DNA of 52,089 bases from positions 1 to 52,089 of the forward strand of contig CAIWHP010000077.1 in NCBI GenBank assembly GCA_903912445.1, given 5' to 3'. Source of the DNA: an uncultured Lentisphaerota bacterium (lineage in GTDB: Bacteria; Verrucomicrobiota; Kiritimatiellia; CAIQIC01). The translations under genes were made by a program, and so were the position numbers. The notes below the pieces were generated by a model. It made no database searches. It was not told the origin of the DNA and saw only the letters and a list, made by a program, of their open reading frames with translations. Below, piece after piece: positions 39,685-48,173 of this stretch; position 1 is the stretch's first letter; each line of letters opens with the position of its first letter.

Positions 39685-42134
39685 GGTTTTGGTTGCTTCC
39701 CGCCTTCTCCGTAGGGCGCCGCGGCTGGCGCCTCGCCGGACAGCTGTTGATATCCCGCCGTCTCGTGCTCGGTGCCGGTGGCATCGCCGAGCGCGGAGGC
39801 CAGCGTCGGCACGGGCCGGAAGTTCGGGTGGTCTTTGTAGATCAGGTTCCGCCGGCCGAAGTAGCTGCCGTAATAAGGGCCGTTCGCGTCGGCCCACGTG
39901 ATGAGCCGGAGCAGTTCTTCTTGCGACGGTTTCACCTCGTGATGCGGGCCGCGTGCGTTCGCGATGAACTTGCTCGCGTGCGAGCCGAGTGCACGCGCCG
40001 GCAGCGGCATGACATTGGTGAACTGCGGCTGGTTGCCCTTGGGGCCCACGAACTCCGTGACGTAGCCCAGCAGGTTCCGTTTCATGATGTTCTCGTAGGA
40101 GCGGTTGAAAAATGGGGTCAACGCACCGGTCAGGTCAAGCCCGCCTTTGGGTTTGTCGCCGCCGTGACAGCGCACGCAATGCCGGTCGAGCACCGGCTGC
40201 ACATCGCTGACGTAGTGGATCGGCCGCGGCACGTTCTCGCCCGGTTGCGGCGCGGGTGCGACGGCCGGTTTCTCCAACGCGAGCAACCGTCCGCCGGCAG
40301 GCGGCGGCGACGAAGCCCGCTCGTGACAGCCGACGCAGCCGCGCGATTCGCCGGGCTGGAGATTCACGAACGTTCGCATCCGCTGGACCTCCATGAGCTT
40401 TTCGTCGAGCGCCTGGAAGAAAATATTCCGGCGGGCCGGCACGGTGAAATGCGCCGAGCCATCTTCATGCACGGGCACGATGCCGTGATTCACCTTCACG
40501 AAGATGTGCGCATAGAGGCTGATCGGAACATGCTGGCCGACGGCCGTGTCATCCGGCCAGAAGCGGTGCGCCGACCACGGTCGCGGCACCTGCTCCAACA
40601 CGCGCAAATATTTCACCGTGCCGCGCTGCACGCCTTCGAGTCCGCGATAGATGTCCGTCAGGAACAGCGTGCCAGTTTGTGCCGGCGGCGCGGCCTCTTC
40701 GCGGACCGGCGTCAGCACCGGCGGCGTTTTCCGCGCGCGCAGCGGCATCGGTTGCCAGCAGGAGATGGCCGGGTCGCTATGGATGCGCACGCGGTTGCCG
40801 AACACATCCACCAGCCACAGCCCGTAAGCGGAGGGATGCCCCCACGGCTGGTCGGGATTGCAGTCCACCAGAAAATATTTTCCCGCACCGGCGTTCGTCT
40901 CGGGATCGGCCAGCGGATAGGGCTCCGAGAAGAGCGGCCCTTTGTGGTCGGCCACCCATTGGCCGTTGCGCAGGTGCGCGAACTTCTCGCCATACGCGCC
41001 GGTCTGTTCGCGAAGCAAGGTGGAACTGGCCCGCGTGTCCGGAGTCAGCGAGCGGATGGGCTCCAGCGTGTTGATGGGCTTGTTGATGTCCACCAGCAGA
41101 ATCGGTCCGACCGCGAACGGATGATGGAACGTGCCCGTGCAGACGAAGAGATTGTTTCGGCCGGGGATCGCGCGGCCGTGGACGAACACCATCGGGTCCT
41201 CGATGTCGTCGCCGTAAACCTCGCTGCTGCCCGACCCGTCCGGCCGCATCGCCCACAGCGCCTGCACCGCGATGACGCCCTTGTCCACATATTCCCAGCG
41301 CGTATAGAGGATGCGCCCGTCGTTCATCACGCTCGGCGTGGACTCGCTAAGCGCGCCCTCGGAAAGCCGCCGCAGATGCTGGCCGTCGGCATCCACACGA
41401 TGCAGCAGGTTCACCGCGAGATCGTCGGCCACATCGCACAGCACGCCGCGCTCGCACCGCGCGGACGCAAACACGATGCCGCCATCGGGGAGATAGCACG
41501 GCTGAAAATCGTCCGTGGTGTGGTAGTAGGGACTTTTCGGTTTATGGAACCGCGCCACGCGTTGCGCCTCGTCGGGCGGATCGAAGGTGAGTTGGCGCAA
41601 GCCCGTGCCATCCACGCGCGCCTCGAAGAGCCGAAACGCTTTTTCTGGCGCGCTCTTATGACCGAAGACGACGCGCTGGCCGTCGAACGAAACGTCGTAG
41701 CGGTCGGTGATGCCGCCGTGCAGTTGAGGAAACAGTTCCGTCACCTTGCCATCCGGCAGCGACAGCACACACAACCCACCGCCGAACTTCGTCGCCCGCA
41801 TGAACTCCGCGTAATACCAACCCGGTGTATAGGTCTGGCGTTTCACGAAGAACAGCTTGCCGGGCGAGAGCAGCGGATTGCCCGCCACCAGCGCATCGAA
41901 CTTCAACTGTTCCACTTCGTTGCTTATCGCCGCCGTTGCGCCGCGCTTGTTCAAAGCTTCCCAGCGCGCACGAAACTCCTCCGCGCGGTAGCGGCCCGGA
42001 AACGAAGCGGCCAGATCGTCCATCGCCGCGCGCAACGCATCGAGCCCCTGGCGCGGCACGCCCTCCTCCGCCGCCGCGTGAACGGACGCGGTCAGCAGCA
42101 GGGCGGCGAGGATAAGTGATGTGAGCTTATTCAT
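39681..42134 (-). CDS. HzsA-like dihaem propeller protein
   Basis: An 817-residue exported protein, the shortest full-length paralogue. ATG at 42134 opens signal peptide MNKLTSLILAALLLTASVHAA. A short helical region (to about 80) precedes KLFFVKRQTYTPGWYYAEF, then the propeller (GLRQLTFDPPDEAQR, YLPDGGIVFASARCERGVLC, DGRILYTRWEYVDKG) and the haem domain with CVGCHE (about 600) and CVRCHG (about 653). It has no LamG domain; the C-terminus is Ala/Gly/Pro-rich. It starts 11 bp after the GH43-like gene and overlaps the 49-residue ORF by ATGA. Closest by eye to the LamG paralogue at 25371-28952 over the propeller and the YYGSYFGRRNL motif. Confidence 0.85.
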   Translation of the reverse strand: MNKLTSLILAALLLTASVHAAAEEGVPRQGLDALRAAMDDLAASFPGRYRAEEFRARWEALNKRGATAAISNEVEQLKFDALVAGNPLLSPGKLFFVKRQTYTPGWYYAEFMRATKFGGGLCVLSLPDGKVTELFPQLHGGITDRYDVSFDGQRVVFGHKSAPEKAFRLFEARVDGTGLRQLTFDPPDEAQRVARFHKPKSPYYHTTDDFQPCYLPDGGIVFASARCERGVLCDVADDLAVNLLHRVDADGQHLRRLSEGALSESTPSVMNDGRILYTRWEYVDKGVIAVQALWAMRPDGSGSSEVYGDDIEDPMVFVHGRAIPGRNNLFVCTGTFHHPFAVGPILLVDINKPINTLEPIRSLTPDTRASSTLLREQTGAYGEKFAHLRNGQWVADHKGPLFSEPYPLADPETNAGAGKYFLVDCNPDQPWGHPSAYGLWLVDVFGNRVRIHSDPAISCWQPMPLRARKTPPVLTPVREEAAPPAQTGTLFLTDIYRGLEGVQRGTVKYLRVLEQVPRPWSAHRFWPDDTAVGQHVPISLYAHIFVKVNHGIVPVHEDGSAHFTVPARRNIFFQALDEKLMEVQRMRTFVNLQPGESRGCVGCHERASSPPPAGGRLLALEKPAVAPAPQPGENVPRPIHYVSDVQPVLDRHCVRCHGGDKPKGGLDLTGALTPFFNRSYENIMKRNLLGYVTEFVGPKGNQPQFTNVMPLPARALGSHASKFIANARGPHHEVKPSQEELLRLITWADANGPYYGSYFGRRNLIYKDHPNFRPVPTLASALGDATGTEHETAGYQQLSGEAPAAAPYGEGGKQPKP

Positions 42135-42145
42135 GCTCAGTTTTC

Positions 42146-43192
42146 TTATACTGTCAGAGGCGTTGTTTGCAGCGCCTTCTCCCAGACCAACGGAGCGACA
42201 CTGATCCCACGGTGGGGATGGTCGGTGCTGGACATGTACCACTGCCCGCTGTCGTCCTGGATAATCTCCGGCGCGTGGACGGTGAACTCCGCGAGCACAG
42301 GCTTGCCGTGAAAATCATCGGGCGATTCGGAGCAATGGACGTAAGTACGCGGACAGTACCCTCCCGTGGTCGGGTCCGCCGTGTCCCACAACGTCCAGAA
42401 CAGGTAAAACAACCCCTCATAGGCGACGAGAACTGGCGATTCGGTTTGGTAACTCTTTTGTTCCGGCTTGTAGATCACCCGGGGATCGGACCAGTTTATG
42501 AAATCCTTTGACGTGACAAGGTTGATGCCATTGCCGTCGCAGCGCACCAGGTAATAAGTGTCATTCCAGACCATAATGTAAGGGTCACGGTTGCCGCCTT
42601 TGGCGTTCAGCCGGCCTTTGTCGGTCCAGTTCTTGAGATCCGTCGAGGACGCCCGGCCAAGGTGTGAGCCGATGAGCGAATACTCCTGTCCGATCCTCAC
42701 CGAGGCCGGTGCCCAGCCACAGCCGGCCACCTGGATCTTGGGCAGGTCGCGCCACGATTGGAAAGTCGCCGCTTGTGAGAACGTGCCTTCAGGAGCCATG
42801 GCGTGGAAACACAACCCTTCGCCGGAGTGGCCATTGTCACCGCTTATCCAGGGCTTGGTAATGCCAAAGCAATGCCAGCGATGGCTGCCATCTTTGATGA
42901 AGGTGTGATCGTTGGTGCGCCAATCCTGGTATGTGGTTCCTTCCTTGTAGGTGACGCTGCCGTCTATCGGTTTGGTTGTGACGGTCGGCAATGTGTAGGC
43001 ATCCGCCTGCGGCTTGTAGATGTTGATAAACCGTCCCGCCACTTTCGGAACGCAGGGGCTGCGGATCGAATTGGTTGACCTGGCAGACGTGATAACCGGA
43101 GCTTCGTCGGCCGACACGCGGCGCTGAAGATCAACCACTTTCATGGCAACTAGTGCTCCGGTGATAAACTTACGCCGCGACAGATGTGCCAT
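42146..43192 (-). CDS. GH43/32-like five-bladed propeller protein with Tat-type signal
   Basis: A 348-residue protein. The N-terminus MAHLSRRKFITGALVAM carries an RRKF twin-arginine-like motif. Repeated short blades with Trp and Asp (TFIKDGSHRWHCFG, LKNWTDKGRL, GNRDPYIMVWNDTYYLVRC, TESPVLVAYEGLFYLFW, HAPEIIQDDSGQWYMSSTD) are typical of the GH43/GH32/GH68 five-bladed propeller group; RDPYIMVWND and TESP fit the catalytic Asp and Glu positions. It may cleave arabinosyl, xylosyl or fructosyl bonds, but the family within the group is uncertain. It stands between two HzsA-like genes, 96 bp after the upstream one and 11 bp before the next. Confidence 0.78.
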   Translation of the reverse strand: MAHLSRRKFITGALVAMKVVDLQRRVSADEAPVITSARSTNSIRSPCVPKVAGRFINIYKPQADAYTLPTVTTKPIDGSVTYKEGTTYQDWRTNDHTFIKDGSHRWHCFGITKPWISGDNGHSGEGLCFHAMAPEGTFSQAATFQSWRDLPKIQVAGCGWAPASVRIGQEYSLIGSHLGRASSTDLKNWTDKGRLNAKGGNRDPYIMVWNDTYYLVRCDGNGINLVTSKDFINWSDPRVIYKPEQKSYQTESPVLVAYEGLFYLFWTLWDTADPTTGGYCPRTYVHCSESPDDFHGKPVLAEFTVHAPEIIQDDSGQWYMSSTDHPHRGISVAPLVWEKALQTTPLTV

Positions 43193-43288
43193 GATTTATG
43201 TCTCCTTGGTTAGAAGAATTAGGGCAGTTATGAAACCTATCGGCGAGGAGTGAGGAGAAGGCTTTCAGGGTGTATTCGCTTGTCCTCT

Positions 43289-45904
43289 TCATTTGGCTCG
43301 CTTCTCCACTCCGGCATCGTAAAGCTTCTGCCCGTCGGCCAGGGCCTGTCGTCGGGTCTGTTCCCGCTCGTGCAGGGCCTGGTATTTCGTTTCCCGCGCT
43401 TGATGCTCCTCACATGGACGGAAACCCGGCTGGTCGGCTTCCGGGTTCTTGCGCAACTCCGCCTGTCCGGCCCGGATGATGGCCAGCGCCTCGCGATACG
43501 CTTCGCTCGTCTTGTCGAGCTTCCGCAGGCAAGGGCTTAGTTCCGGGCGGTTGAACGAAAGCCACAGCCGATGCGTCGCGTGGGTGGGATTCCTCTCACC
43601 ACCACGCACACTGATACCGGTCAGCTTTTCCAGACGACCTGCTTGCGCTTCCGTAATCGTCGCGCGTCCGGCCACATTGGTCGGATGCGCGCAGGCGTAG
43701 TCGGGATAATACGGGCCGCCGATGTCGATCCACGTCACGATCCGATCCAGCTCTTCCGCCGACAACGCGACTTTGTTGTGGCCGCCTTTCAGCACTTCGA
43801 CCAATCGGCTGCGATGCGAGCCGATGGCATACGCCGGGTTGATCGGCGCCAATCCCAATCCGACCGTGTTAAGTAGCGCATTGGTCTTGCCCCAGTTCTG
43901 GAATAGCCCCACATACGAGGCGTTGAACACCAGTTCCTTGTCGCCCGCCAACACCAGTTTCTCTCCTGCCGGCTTGCCGAAGTCGTGGCAGCTCACGCAA
44001 TGCTTGTCCCAGATCGGTTGAATCTCTTTCACGTATCCGAACGAACGCACCGGGCCATGCCAACCGGTCAGCTTACTGGGCGGACGCTGAAGGGCCAGCG
44101 TGTTTTCCCGCGGCGGACGTATCGCCAGCCGGTCATCATGACAACCGAGGCACGCCTGCGTCTCGCCGGGTTGCACCTGCGCGCCGGAGCGCATCGTCGC
44201 AACCAGCATCCCGTTGCGGTCGAGCAACTGGAAATAGATAAACCGTTCCGCCGGCACCTCGAAATTCGCCGAGCCATCCGCCTCCACCGGCACCGCGCCC
44301 AGAATCCGCTTCACCTCGAAACCCGCCCACGATATTGCCGGGCGATTCAGCGTGCCGCCAGCTTGCGATGCCGTCACGAACTGGGCACAGTCCCAGAGCG
44401 GAGAGGTCCAAACCCGTTTCTCCACCGATTCCACCACGCGCAGGCTCGCCACCTCGCCGCGACGGACGCCCTGCATGTGCGTGCCCTGATAGACATCCGA
44501 CACATACATCTTCCCCGTGGCGCTCTTGTAATCGCGCCGCTCCGGCAGCAGCGGCGGACGCGGATGCGCCGCCAGCGGCATCGGGTCGAAACAGCCCGGC
44601 TTCTCCGTGTGCAGAAGCACCTCGTTGCCGAACGAGTCCACCAGATAAAGCCCCATCACGAGCGCGTTCACGTCAGCCGACTGTTGGATCTTCTTGTCGG
44701 CCGGCAGGGCGTTGACGTTGTGCGATACTAAAAAATATTTCCCGCCCGTTCCGGTGCGCGGGTCAACCAGCGGGAATGGATCTTCGTAGCGTGAACGCAG
44801 CGGACGGAAACTGTCGCACATGAACGCGGCCACATTCTTGACCAGCGCCCTGGCGCTCGCGGGCCAGATGCGCACCACCGCCTCCGCGCTATCCAGCCCC
44901 TTGCTCCGGTCAATGATTGCCAGCGCGCCCCACGGGCGGTCATGGCAGGAACCGAAGATGCACACCGCCTTGTCCGTCCCGGGGATGGCCCGGCCGTCGA
45001 ACACCGCGGGCGGACTGGCCATGTTGTTCTTCCAGTAAAGCGCGTGGCTCGTCCCGTCCGGGTTGACCGTCCACAGCCCCTGTGCATCGCCGAAATTGCG
45101 GTCCACATATTCCCAGCGGTAATACAACACCCGTCCGTCGGGCCGCAGGCTCGCGTGCCCCTCGAACAACGTGCTCTTGCCGATCTGGTGGATGTTCGCG
45201 CCGTCGCCATCCATGCGGTGGAGGTTCGCCATGATGTGCATGTTGCAGTGGCAGTATTTCGGCTCGCGCGTGCTGGAGAAGATGATCTTCCCATCGGGCA
45301 GATAAACCGGATCAATGTCCGTCGCATCGCGCTCGTTCGTCAGCCGCCGCAGACTGCCTGGCACAACGGCCCAGCCATTCCGCGGATTCACCTCTAACTC
45401 GTAGATCGAGTAATTCTCATCGCGCGCCTTGCGCATCGAGAAGACGATTTTCCGCCCGTCGAAATGCACCTCCGGGTCGCGCACCAAACCTTCGGGACCG
45501 GGATCGAGTAACACGACAATCCGTCCCGTGACCGGGTCGAGCAGCTTCAGCGCGCCACCAGGCCGGTAGCTGCGGTTATTCGGCTCGCCCGTGTGATAGA
45601 TGGTCTCGGTGTTGTGGTGGTCCGACAGGTATTGTTCCCGCACGACAAACAGAATCGGCTGCGCCCGCACCAATGGATTGGCCAACGCAATCTCCCGCTG
45701 CAACGCCAGCATCTCATCGGGTACCTTGCGAGATTCTGCCTGTTCCAGTCGCGTGAGAAACTCATCCGCCCGCGTGAACTGGTCGGGATATGACACCCGC
45801 AAGTCCGCAATCATCGCCCGCAACGCCGCCGGATTTGTGTCAGCCGACCAAGTCGTCAGCGGCGCCAGCAGCAGGGCAGAGAGGAGTGCGAGGGCGTGTT
45901 TCAT
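43289..45904 (-). CDS. HzsA-like dihaem propeller protein
   Basis: An 871-residue exported protein. ATG at 45904 overlaps the IclR stop (ATGA at 45901-45904) and opens signal peptide MKHALALLSALLLAPLTTWS; the frame is open much further upstream but that lies inside the IclR gene. PILFVVREQYLSDHHNTET precedes the propeller (YLPDGKIIFSSTREPKYC, DGRVLYYRWEYVDRN) and the haem domain with CLGCHD (about 585) and CVSCHD (about 636). The C-terminus is a long charged region (EEHQARETKYQALHEREQTR), perhaps helical. It has no LamG domain. Because its start is coupled to IclR, the regulator may control its own operon including this gene. Confidence 0.86.
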   Translation of the reverse strand: MKHALALLSALLLAPLTTWSADTNPAALRAMIADLRVSYPDQFTRADEFLTRLEQAESRKVPDEMLALQREIALANPLVRAQPILFVVREQYLSDHHNTETIYHTGEPNNRSYRPGGALKLLDPVTGRIVVLLDPGPEGLVRDPEVHFDGRKIVFSMRKARDENYSIYELEVNPRNGWAVVPGSLRRLTNERDATDIDPVYLPDGKIIFSSTREPKYCHCNMHIMANLHRMDGDGANIHQIGKSTLFEGHASLRPDGRVLYYRWEYVDRNFGDAQGLWTVNPDGTSHALYWKNNMASPPAVFDGRAIPGTDKAVCIFGSCHDRPWGALAIIDRSKGLDSAEAVVRIWPASARALVKNVAAFMCDSFRPLRSRYEDPFPLVDPRTGTGGKYFLVSHNVNALPADKKIQQSADVNALVMGLYLVDSFGNEVLLHTEKPGCFDPMPLAAHPRPPLLPERRDYKSATGKMYVSDVYQGTHMQGVRRGEVASLRVVESVEKRVWTSPLWDCAQFVTASQAGGTLNRPAISWAGFEVKRILGAVPVEADGSANFEVPAERFIYFQLLDRNGMLVATMRSGAQVQPGETQACLGCHDDRLAIRPPRENTLALQRPPSKLTGWHGPVRSFGYVKEIQPIWDKHCVSCHDFGKPAGEKLVLAGDKELVFNASYVGLFQNWGKTNALLNTVGLGLAPINPAYAIGSHRSRLVEVLKGGHNKVALSAEELDRIVTWIDIGGPYYPDYACAHPTNVAGRATITEAQAGRLEKLTGISVRGGERNPTHATHRLWLSFNRPELSPCLRKLDKTSEAYREALAIIRAGQAELRKNPEADQPGFRPCEEHQARETKYQALHEREQTRRQALADGQKLYDAGVEKRAK

Positions 45905-46725
45905 TTCTTCCCCTTCAGGCGCGAGAGAAACTCTCCGAACAGGCCGCCCGCATAGCCGATGTCGCGTGAAATTTGTTCGGCGCAGGTCAGGATGATGTGT
46001 TCCAGCGCAGCTTGCTTCTCCGGTTGGGAAACGCTCACGAGCCCCGTGACGCCGACGCCGGCGACGGCGTCGCCGTTGACGTCGAACACGGGCGCGCCGA
46101 TGCAGAAGATCCCCAACATGTAGCCTTCGCGGTCGTACGCCAGGCCGGTGGCGCGGGTTTGCGCCAGATCCGCGCATAGTTTTTTCCTGTCGGTGACCGT
46201 GTGCGGGGTCAGTGCGGCCAGCTTGCGGGGCAGCCGGCGGCGCACCTCGTCCTCCGGCAGGAACGCGAGCACCGCCTTGCTGAACGCGCTGGCGTGGCTC
46301 GCCATCCGGCTGCCGGGCAGCACCTGGATGAACGAGCTGGCCGCGGGCGTCACGCAGTCCAGCACCAGCGCGTGATCGTCCTGCAACGCGTAGAGCTGGA
46401 CCGTCTCGCCCGCCTGTGCGCACAGCCGCTCCAGGTGCGGCCGCGCGCGCCGGCGCAGATCGAAGCGCGACTGGAGCTGCATGCCCAGCGAGAAAAACTT
46501 CGTGCCCAGCCGGTGGCCGCCCCCGGGATCGGCCTCGGCATAGCCGCGGTCCGTCAGGCATTTCAGGATGCGGAACACGCCGTTGGTGGAAATGCCCAGC
46601 GCGCGGGCCAGCTCGGTGATGCCGTAGCCGCGGTGGTTGCCCGCCAGATGCTCGACGATGTCCAGCATCTGCTCCACCGCCGGGACGGCGTACTTGTTGC
46701 GGCCGGATCCCTTGCGCTTGCTCAT
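45901..46725 (-). CDS. IclR-family transcriptional regulator
   Basis: A 274-residue regulator. Residues about 12-75 form the winged helix-turn-helix (VPAVEQMLDIVEHLAGN, GITELARALGISTNGVFRIL); the rest is the IclR effector domain (HASAFSKAVLAFLPEDEV, ATGLAYDREGYMLGIFCIGAPV, VAGVGVTGLVSV). Members sense small molecules, often sugars or acids from degraded polymers. It heads the 27-kb block, and an AT-rich promoter-like region with an inverted repeat lies upstream (46744-46764). The C-terminal tail CAEQISRDIGYAGGLFGEF reappears in the 49-residue ORF at 39535-39684. It likely controls this locus and itself. Confidence 0.92.
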   Translation of the reverse strand: MSKRKGSGRNKYAVPAVEQMLDIVEHLAGNHRGYGITELARALGISTNGVFRILKCLTDRGYAEADPGGGHRLGTKFFSLGMQLQSRFDLRRRARPHLERLCAQAGETVQLYALQDDHALVLDCVTPAASSFIQVLPGSRMASHASAFSKAVLAFLPEDEVRRRLPRKLAALTPHTVTDRKKLCADLAQTRATGLAYDREGYMLGIFCIGAPVFDVNGDAVAGVGVTGLVSVSQPEKQAALEHIILTCAEQISRDIGYAGGLFGEFLSRLKGKK

Positions 46726-46743
46726 GGTCGCTCCGTTTTATTA

Positions 46744-46764
46744 ACCTAATTACATTTTATAGGT
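46744..46764 (-). promoter_or_regulatory. Possible IclR operator/promoter
   Basis: An AT-rich island in GC-rich DNA 20-40 bp upstream of the IclR ATG. ACCTA (46744-46748) and TAGGT (46760-46764) form an inverted repeat with an 11-bp spacer. TATAAAAT on the minus strand could be a -10 box. The island is the natural site for autoregulation, and might serve the divergent gene at 46899 too. No direct evidence beyond pattern. Confidence 0.4.
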
Positions 46765-46814
46765 GGAACGCGCACACCTTACGGCAGAGGTCCGCGGCGG
46801 GTCAAGCCGCGAAT

Positions 46815-46841
46815 GCCGGCCGGCGGTGGCGGCCGGCTTTT
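46815..46841 (+). other. GC-rich hairpin in the divergent intergenic region
   Basis: GCCGGCC and GGCCGGC flank a 9-nt loop, followed by TTTT, about 60 bp before the glycoside hydrolase start. By shape it could be an attenuator for the plus-strand gene. The intergenic region from 46726 to 46898 has no other strong signal besides the AT-rich island next to IclR. Confidence 0.3.
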
Positions 46842-46898
46842 CGAGATTGAGCGCGGCGGGCCGCGGGACTACCCTGCGCGCGCAACCCACAAGCCAAT

Positions 46899-47944
46899 AT
46901 GAAGCTGCTGAAACTTTTGCCGGTGTGCGCGGCCTGCTGCGGCGGCGCGGTGCTCGCGCCGGCCGCGGAGCCGTTCCACTGGGGCGTGATCGGCCACCCG
47001 CTGTCGCAGGAGGCCTACTGGCAGGTGCCCCTCGCCACGCAGCTCGACCTGGTGGCGGAGTCTGGCGCAACGTGGTACCGCTTCGACCTATCCGCCCAGG
47101 CGTTCCACGCCAACACCGCACGGGTGGATGCGTTGCTGGCCGGTGCGGAACAGCGCAAGCTGCAGCTCCTGCCCGTGCTCTTTGCCGAGCCTGGCGCGCG
47201 CAACGCGCAGGCCACCCCGGAGCAAATCCGCGCCGCCGCGGCCGCGTTTGCGAAAGAAGTCGTCGGCCACTACAGGGGCCGCATCACCCATTGGGAGCTG
47301 AACAACGAGCTCGACGCCTACGCGATGATCCGCAAGGGCGAAAAGACCCGCAGCGGCAAGCTGTGGATCTGGGGCGACGCGGAGGGCAGCGACCCCGACA
47401 CCTACGACGAGGGCCGCTACCAGAAGGCGAAGCCGGAAATCCTCGGCCTCCACGAGGGCGTAAAGGCGACCGATCCGCAGGCCCAGACCATCGTGGACAC
47501 CGCGGGCTGGCTCCACTACGGCTTCATCGAGCGGCTCGTGCAGGAAGACCACGTCCCCTTCGACATCCTCGCCTGGCACTGGTACTCCGAGTGCGGCGAC
47601 ATCACCCGCGTGCAGGGCAAACTCAACCTGGTCGAGTATCTCAAGCGCTACCGCACGCCGCTGTGGCTCACGGAAATCAACCGGCGCGACGGCAGCCAGC
47701 CGGCAAGGATCGGGAGCAGGCCGAGTACGTGGGCCGGACGGCAGCGCAATTGCGCGCCAACCCGGGCATCGCCGCCTTTTTCGTCTATGAATTGCTGGAT
47801 GAGCCCTACTTCGGGGTGAGCGGTGAGTCGAGCTACGGGCTGGTGGATGTGGCCAAGGACGACGCCGGCAAGTGGCAGGTCAGCCGCCGGAAGCCCGCCT
47901 TCGGTGCGTTCAAAGCCGCAACGGTCGCGCCGGCCAAGCCCTGA
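46899..47944 (+). pseudogene. Secreted glycoside hydrolase, clan A-like, with a frameshift near 47690-47705
   Basis: The first 270 codons give a signal peptide (MKLLKLLPVCAACCGGAVLA) and a TIM-barrel enzyme with ITHWELNNELD (acid/base Glu after Asn) and LWLTEIN (nucleophile Glu), the pattern of clan GH-A families such as GH5 and GH39. Just after LTEINRRDGSQ the frame turns to nonsense, while another frame resumes homologous-looking sequence (AGKDREQAEYVGRTAAQLR, FFVYELLDEPYFGVSG) to a stop at 47944. One base is missing, or two extra, near CAGCCAGCCGGCAAGG. It may be a true mutation, an assembly error, or less likely programmed frameshifting. Both catalytic Glu lie before the break, but the last barrel strands would be lost. 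Confidence 0.75.
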
Positions 47945-47975
47945 GGGCGCCGGCAGATCGGAGCCGTTTCGCCTC

Positions 47976-48003
47976 CATCGCACAGTTGTACAACTGTGCG
48001 ATG
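47976..48003. repeat. 28-bp perfect palindrome
   Basis: A fully self-complementary sequence, CATCGCACAGTTGT and its inverse, centred at 47989/47990 without a loop. It lies 32 bp after the end of the broken glycoside hydrolase and about 170 bp before the Tat sulfatase. It could be a strong operator, a hairpin in RNA, or a mobile repeat of REP type. No second copy is seen in the window. Confidence 0.85.
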
Positions 48004-48173
48004 AAGGCCCCAGCCAGCCGGAACACGCCGTTTACTGCGCCCGAAGCGGTCCTGCGCAGCGGGAGCCCTCGCCCCGGTACACCAGCACCCGGCTCTGGGA
48101 ATACTGCCCCGGCCCGGAATAACATTCTCCGACGGAACCGTGCTGCTATAATTCACAGCCGATGGAGCGAACC

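Noticed and set aside
37400-42119. Long plus-strand frames (37400-39532 and 39693-42119) opposite FAD-oxidoreductase and HzsA-like genes
   Set aside because: Same shadow effect from high GC at third positions; no start signals or known motifs.
21760-45904. Reading the HzsA-like genes as evidence of anammox
   Set aside because: No hydrazine synthase beta/gamma, hydrazine dehydrogenase or ladderane genes in the window; the context is polysaccharide degradation, and similar proteins occur in many non-anammox PVC bacteria.
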